Shown here: one piece after another, positions 61,636 to 64,000 of the stretch | Numbering within the stretch: the stretch's first letter is position 1 | Layout: each line of letters opens with the position of its first letter | Origin: a bacterium | Lineage (GTDB): Bacteria; Pseudomonadota; Alphaproteobacteria; Caulobacterales; Caulobacteraceae | Length of the DNA stretch: 64,000 bases | NCBI GenBank assembly: GCA_030824495.1 | Contig: JAVBXP010000033.1 | Location: 1-64,000, forward strand | Direction of reading: 5' to 3' | Notes under the pieces: generated by a model | The model's input: the letters and a program-made list of their open reading frames with translations, nothing else | What the model was told of the DNA's origin: nothing | Database searches by the model: none | Program-made: the position numbers and the translations under genes

Positions 61636-62096
61636 GCCGGGTCCATAACCAGCGGTCGGTCGCACGTCTGGCCGCGATCCAGGCGCTCTATCAGATGGAA
61701 GTCTCGGGCGTCGGGGTTGAGGCGGTCATCCGCGAATTCGCCGACCATCGCTTTGATCGCGGCGTCGAGGGCGACGCGGCGACCGAAGGCGACATGATGG
61801 CCAGCGCCGATGAGGGCTTCTTCGCCGAACTGGTCCGAGGCGTGGTCGAGAACCAACGCGAGATCGACGCCGCCGTGGTCAAGCGTCTGGCCGCGGGCTG
61901 GCGGCTGGAGCGGATCGACGCCACCGTGCGTGCGATCCTGCGCTCTGGCGCCTTTGAGTTGGCGCATCGCTCGGACGTCCCGACCGAGGTGGTGATTGAC
62001 GAATATGTCGAGCTCACCAAGTCGTTCTTCGAGGGCCCTGAGCCCGGCTTCGTGAACGGGGCCCTGGACGCGGTGGCCCGCGATGTCCGCACCTGA
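61632..62096 (+). CDS. nusB: Transcription antitermination factor NusB
   Basis: 154-aa all-helical protein that binds boxA of rRNA leaders with NusE. Blocks: [53 protein letters not shown], and [14 protein letters not shown] near the C-terminus. It is translationally coupled to ribH (ATGA) and overlaps thiL by 14 bases, a common ribH-nusB-thiL order. Confidence 0.97.
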   Translation: MSRVHNQRSVARLAAIQALYQMEVSGVGVEAVIREFADHRFDRGVEGDAATEGDMMASADEGFFAELVRGVVENQREIDAAVVKRLAAGWRLERIDATVRAILRSGAFELAHRSDVPTEVVIDEYVELTKSFFEGPEPGFVNGALDAVARDVRT

Positions 62097-63057
62097 GGCG
62101 CCTGGGGCCGGCGGGTTGGACGAGTTTGGGCAGATCGCTCAGCTCTTTCGCCCGCTGACCAAAGGAGCCCCAGAGGCGCTTGGCCTGTTGGACGACGCGG
62201 CGGTGATCCCGTCGCGGCCAGGGTTCGACCTCATCGTCACCAAGGACGCCATGGTCGAGGGGGTGCACTTCCTCCCCGGCGAGGCGCCCGATCTGATCGC
62301 TCGCAAGCTTTTGCGGGTGAACCTCTCCGATCTCGCCGCCAAGGGCGCTGAACCTTACGGCTATTTCCTGGCCACGGCCTGGACCCCAGGCTTCGGCTGG
62401 GTTGAGCGCCAAGCCTTCGCCGAGGGCCTTCGCATCGATGGCGAAGCTTACGGCCTGACGCTGCTGGGCGGCGATACGGTGGCGACCCCCGGGCCGCTGA
62501 CTCTGTCGCTGACCATGCTGGGCTGGACCCCGAGCGGCGCGATGATTCGCCGGGGCGGCGCCGGGGCAGGCGATCTGCTGTGTGTATCGGGCGTGATCGG
62601 CGACGGTTGGCTGGGGCTGATGGCGGCGCGCGGCGAGTTGGCTGATCCTGATGGCTATCTTGCTGGGCGCTATCGGCTGCCATCGCCTCGGGTGGAATTG
62701 CGCGAGGCGCTGCGCAAATACGCCAGCGCCGCGGCTGACGTCTCCGACGGCCTGATCGCCGACGCCGGCCACATCGCAGAGGCAAGCGGGCTGGCGGTGC
62801 ATATCGACCTTGATCGCCTGCCGCTCTCGGCGGCCGCTCAAACATGGCTGGAGGCGCAGGCTGATCGTGTCGAAGCCCTGCGCGCGCTGGCCTCTGGCGG
62901 CGACGATTACGAAGTCGTCTGCACCACGGCCCCTGAAGTGGTCGCGGACTTGGGCCTGACCGTCATCGGGGTGATGTCGAAGGGGACGGGGCTCCGGGTG
63001 AGGGTGGACCGCGGCGAGATCGCGCCTGGTCCTGGCGGCTGGAAGCACCCGCTCTAG
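62083..63057 (+). CDS. thiL: Thiamine-monophosphate kinase
   Basis: 324 aa. ATP-dependent conversion of thiamine phosphate to thiamine diphosphate. Motifs: [75 protein letters not shown] and [20 protein letters not shown], in PurM-like order. Its start lies 14 bases inside nusB. Confidence 0.96.
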   Translation: MSAPEAPGAGGLDEFGQIAQLFRPLTKGAPEALGLLDDAAVIPSRPGFDLIVTKDAMVEGVHFLPGEAPDLIARKLLRVNLSDLAAKGAEPYGYFLATAWTPGFGWVERQAFAEGLRIDGEAYGLTLLGGDTVATPGPLTLSLTMLGWTPSGAMIRRGGAGAGDLLCVSGVIGDGWLGLMAARGELADPDGYLAGRYRLPSPRVELREALRKYASAAADVSDGLIADAGHIAEASGLAVHIDLDRLPLSAAAQTWLEAQADRVEALRALASGGDDYEVVCTTAPEVVADLGLTVIGVMSKGTGLRVRVDRGEIAPGPGGWKHPL

Positions 63058-63099
63058 CGCGAAAGCTTCCGGAAACCCGTGGCGTGTGAGGATCTGCGA

Positions 63100-63558
63100 A
63101 TGATCCGCCGCGCCGCTGCTTCAGTCGTCATCCTCCTCGCCATCGCTGGGCCCGCGCTGGCCGCCGAGAAGGCGGCCCCTGCGACACCCAACGGGCAGTA
63201 CGTCGATCTGGCGCCTGTCGCCTTGCCGATCGTCGTCCAGGGGCAGTTGATCAACTACGTCTTCGTGTCCACACGGCTCCAGCTCACAGCCTCTGCCGAT
63301 GCCGCGAAATTGCGAGCCAAGGAGCCGTTCTTCCGCGACGCCCTGGTCCGCGCGGCCCACACGACGCCCTTTACAAACCCCAACGACTACACCGTCGTCG
63401 ACGTCCCGCGCCTGCAGGCGGTGCTGCTGAGGGAGGCGACGGTCATCGCAGGCGGGAAGGGGGTCAAGGCGGCGGTCGTCATGTCGCAGACCCCCAAGCG
63501 GCGCATGGGGCTGCCCAAGCCCCCAACTGCTCGCCCGGCGCCGGCGGTTCGGCCCTAG
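63100..63558 (+). CDS. Exported protein of unknown function
   Basis: 152 aa from ATG 63100 (GTGAGGAT upstream). A signal peptide MIRRAAASVVILLAIAG ends near LA-A (residue about 22). The mature part contains GQYVDLAPVALPIVVQGQLINYVF and a regular stretch of Lys/Asp/Ala, then a Pro/Arg-rich tail. FliL-like membrane proteins have a similar pattern (VDLxPxxVPI...), but a FliL assignment is not proven. It lies between thiL and hppA on the same strand. Confidence 0.75.
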   Translation: MIRRAAASVVILLAIAGPALAAEKAAPATPNGQYVDLAPVALPIVVQGQLINYVFVSTRLQLTASADAAKLRAKEPFFRDALVRAAHTTPFTNPNDYTVVDVPRLQAVLLREATVIAGGKGVKAAVVMSQTPKRRMGLPKPPTARPAPAVRP

Positions 63559-63762
63559 CCTGGCGCCTCGGTGCATTTGCGCCTTGTTCAACGCGGCGTT
63601 GCGCGTCCCGGCTTCTACTGGCAACGTCTCGATTATTAATAAGGAGCGCCGGGTTCACGGGGCTCCACCCAAGGGAAAAACGAACAGGGCCTGGAGCGTC
63701 GGGCACCGTCCATCCCGGGCGGCGGTTGGCGACTTCGTGCAATCGATAGGGGCGCTTAGAAC

Positions 63763-64000
63763 ATGAGTCTTACGCTTACGCTGGTGATCGCCGCCGGCTT
63801 GTTGGCGGTGCTCTACGGCATCGTTCAAACCGCATCGTTGTTACGTGCTTCGCCGGGTAACGCCCGGATGCAGGAGATCGCCGCGGCGATCCAGGAAGGT
63901 GCGCAGGCCTATCTGCGGCGTCAGTACACCGCCATCGCCATTGTCGGCGTCGTCATCCTCATCGCCGTCGCCGTCCTGATCGGGCCGCTGGCCGCCGCCG
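63763..64000 (+). CDS. hppA: Membrane-bound proton-pumping pyrophosphatase HppA, N-terminal part (cut by window end)
   Basis: 79 complete codons are visible. The protein starts [19 protein letters not shown] with a first membrane helix, then [24 protein letters not shown], the family signature between helices 1 and 2, and a second helix ([17 protein letters not shown]). The enzyme hydrolyses pyrophosphate to pump protons (or sodium) across the membrane. The remaining, much longer part lies outside, so ion specificity cannot be read. Confidence 0.93.
   Translation, partial: MSLTLTLVIAAGLLAVLYGIVQTASLLRASPGNARMQEIAAAIQEGAQAYLRRQYTAIAIVGVVILIAVAVLIGPLAAA

Overview
The window is one contiguous piece of a high-GC alphaproteobacterial chromosome. 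Gene content and order point to Caulobacterales (Caulobacter/Phenylobacterium-like). The pointers are an lptD-surA-pdxA block beside lptF/lptG, hda-ppk-ppx, a MucR-type regulator, ALA synthase (C4 haem route), Bpt leucyltransferase, CtrA-like TTAA-N7-TTNA boxes at two motility-related genes, and many ATGA stop/start overlaps. No rRNA, tRNA, CRISPR array, insertion sequence, integrase or prophage gene was seen. Family assignments are read from motifs and recalled family features. No database search was possible.

Layout. 0-11 kb: the end of an alpha/beta hydrolase, ksgA, a FliK-like/FlhB-C-like pair, an MTA/SAH nucleosidase, rsmJ-greB, a membrane protein, a DUF885 lipoprotein, and a TonB receptor/PepSY/60-aa membrane protein iron-uptake-type operon with a Fur-like box. 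11-18 kb: outer-membrane biogenesis on the minus strand (lptF-lptG, lptD-surA-pdxA). 18-21 kb: plus-strand operon pepA, hydrolase, holC, I78-type inhibitor lipoprotein. 21-27 kb: an animal-type haem peroxidase behind an AT-rich leader, a zinc-ribbon potassium channel followed by a 33-aa membrane miniprotein, an ABC-F ATPase, ndk, and a small conserved gene that appears to start at ATC. 27-31 kb: an acyl-CoA cluster (BAAT-type hydrolase, acyl-CoA dehydrogenase, CoA transferase resembling mesaconyl-CoA C1-C4 transferase, enoyl-CoA hydratase). 31-34 kb: purM and rnd, divergent. 34-41 kb: accessory block (MFS/LysR pair, class C beta-lactamase-like hydrolase, alkaline phosphatase, AtuA-type protein) containing a 396-bp gene-free stretch with DnaA-box-like sites. 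41-46 kb: hda-ppk-ppx-HhH protein, for polyphosphate metabolism and control of DnaA. 46-51 kb: acyl-CoA dehydrogenase, bpt, motB, a beta-hydroxyacid dehydrogenase, and the chain membrane protein-hemB-Nudix. 52-57 kb: a valine-catabolic operon with an exported methyltransferase inside it, then hemA and a MucR-type regulator. 58-64 kb: glyA-nrdR-ribD(reductase only)-ribE-ribH-nusB-thiL, an exported protein, and the start of hppA, which runs off the window.

Most of the window is ordinary housekeeping. The places most worth a second look are the channel/miniprotein pair, the Mct-like acyl-CoA cluster, the FliK/FlhB-C pair with its CtrA-like box, the ATC-start gene, the reductase-only RibD in a riboflavin operon without ribBA, and the DnaA-box-bearing intergenic region.
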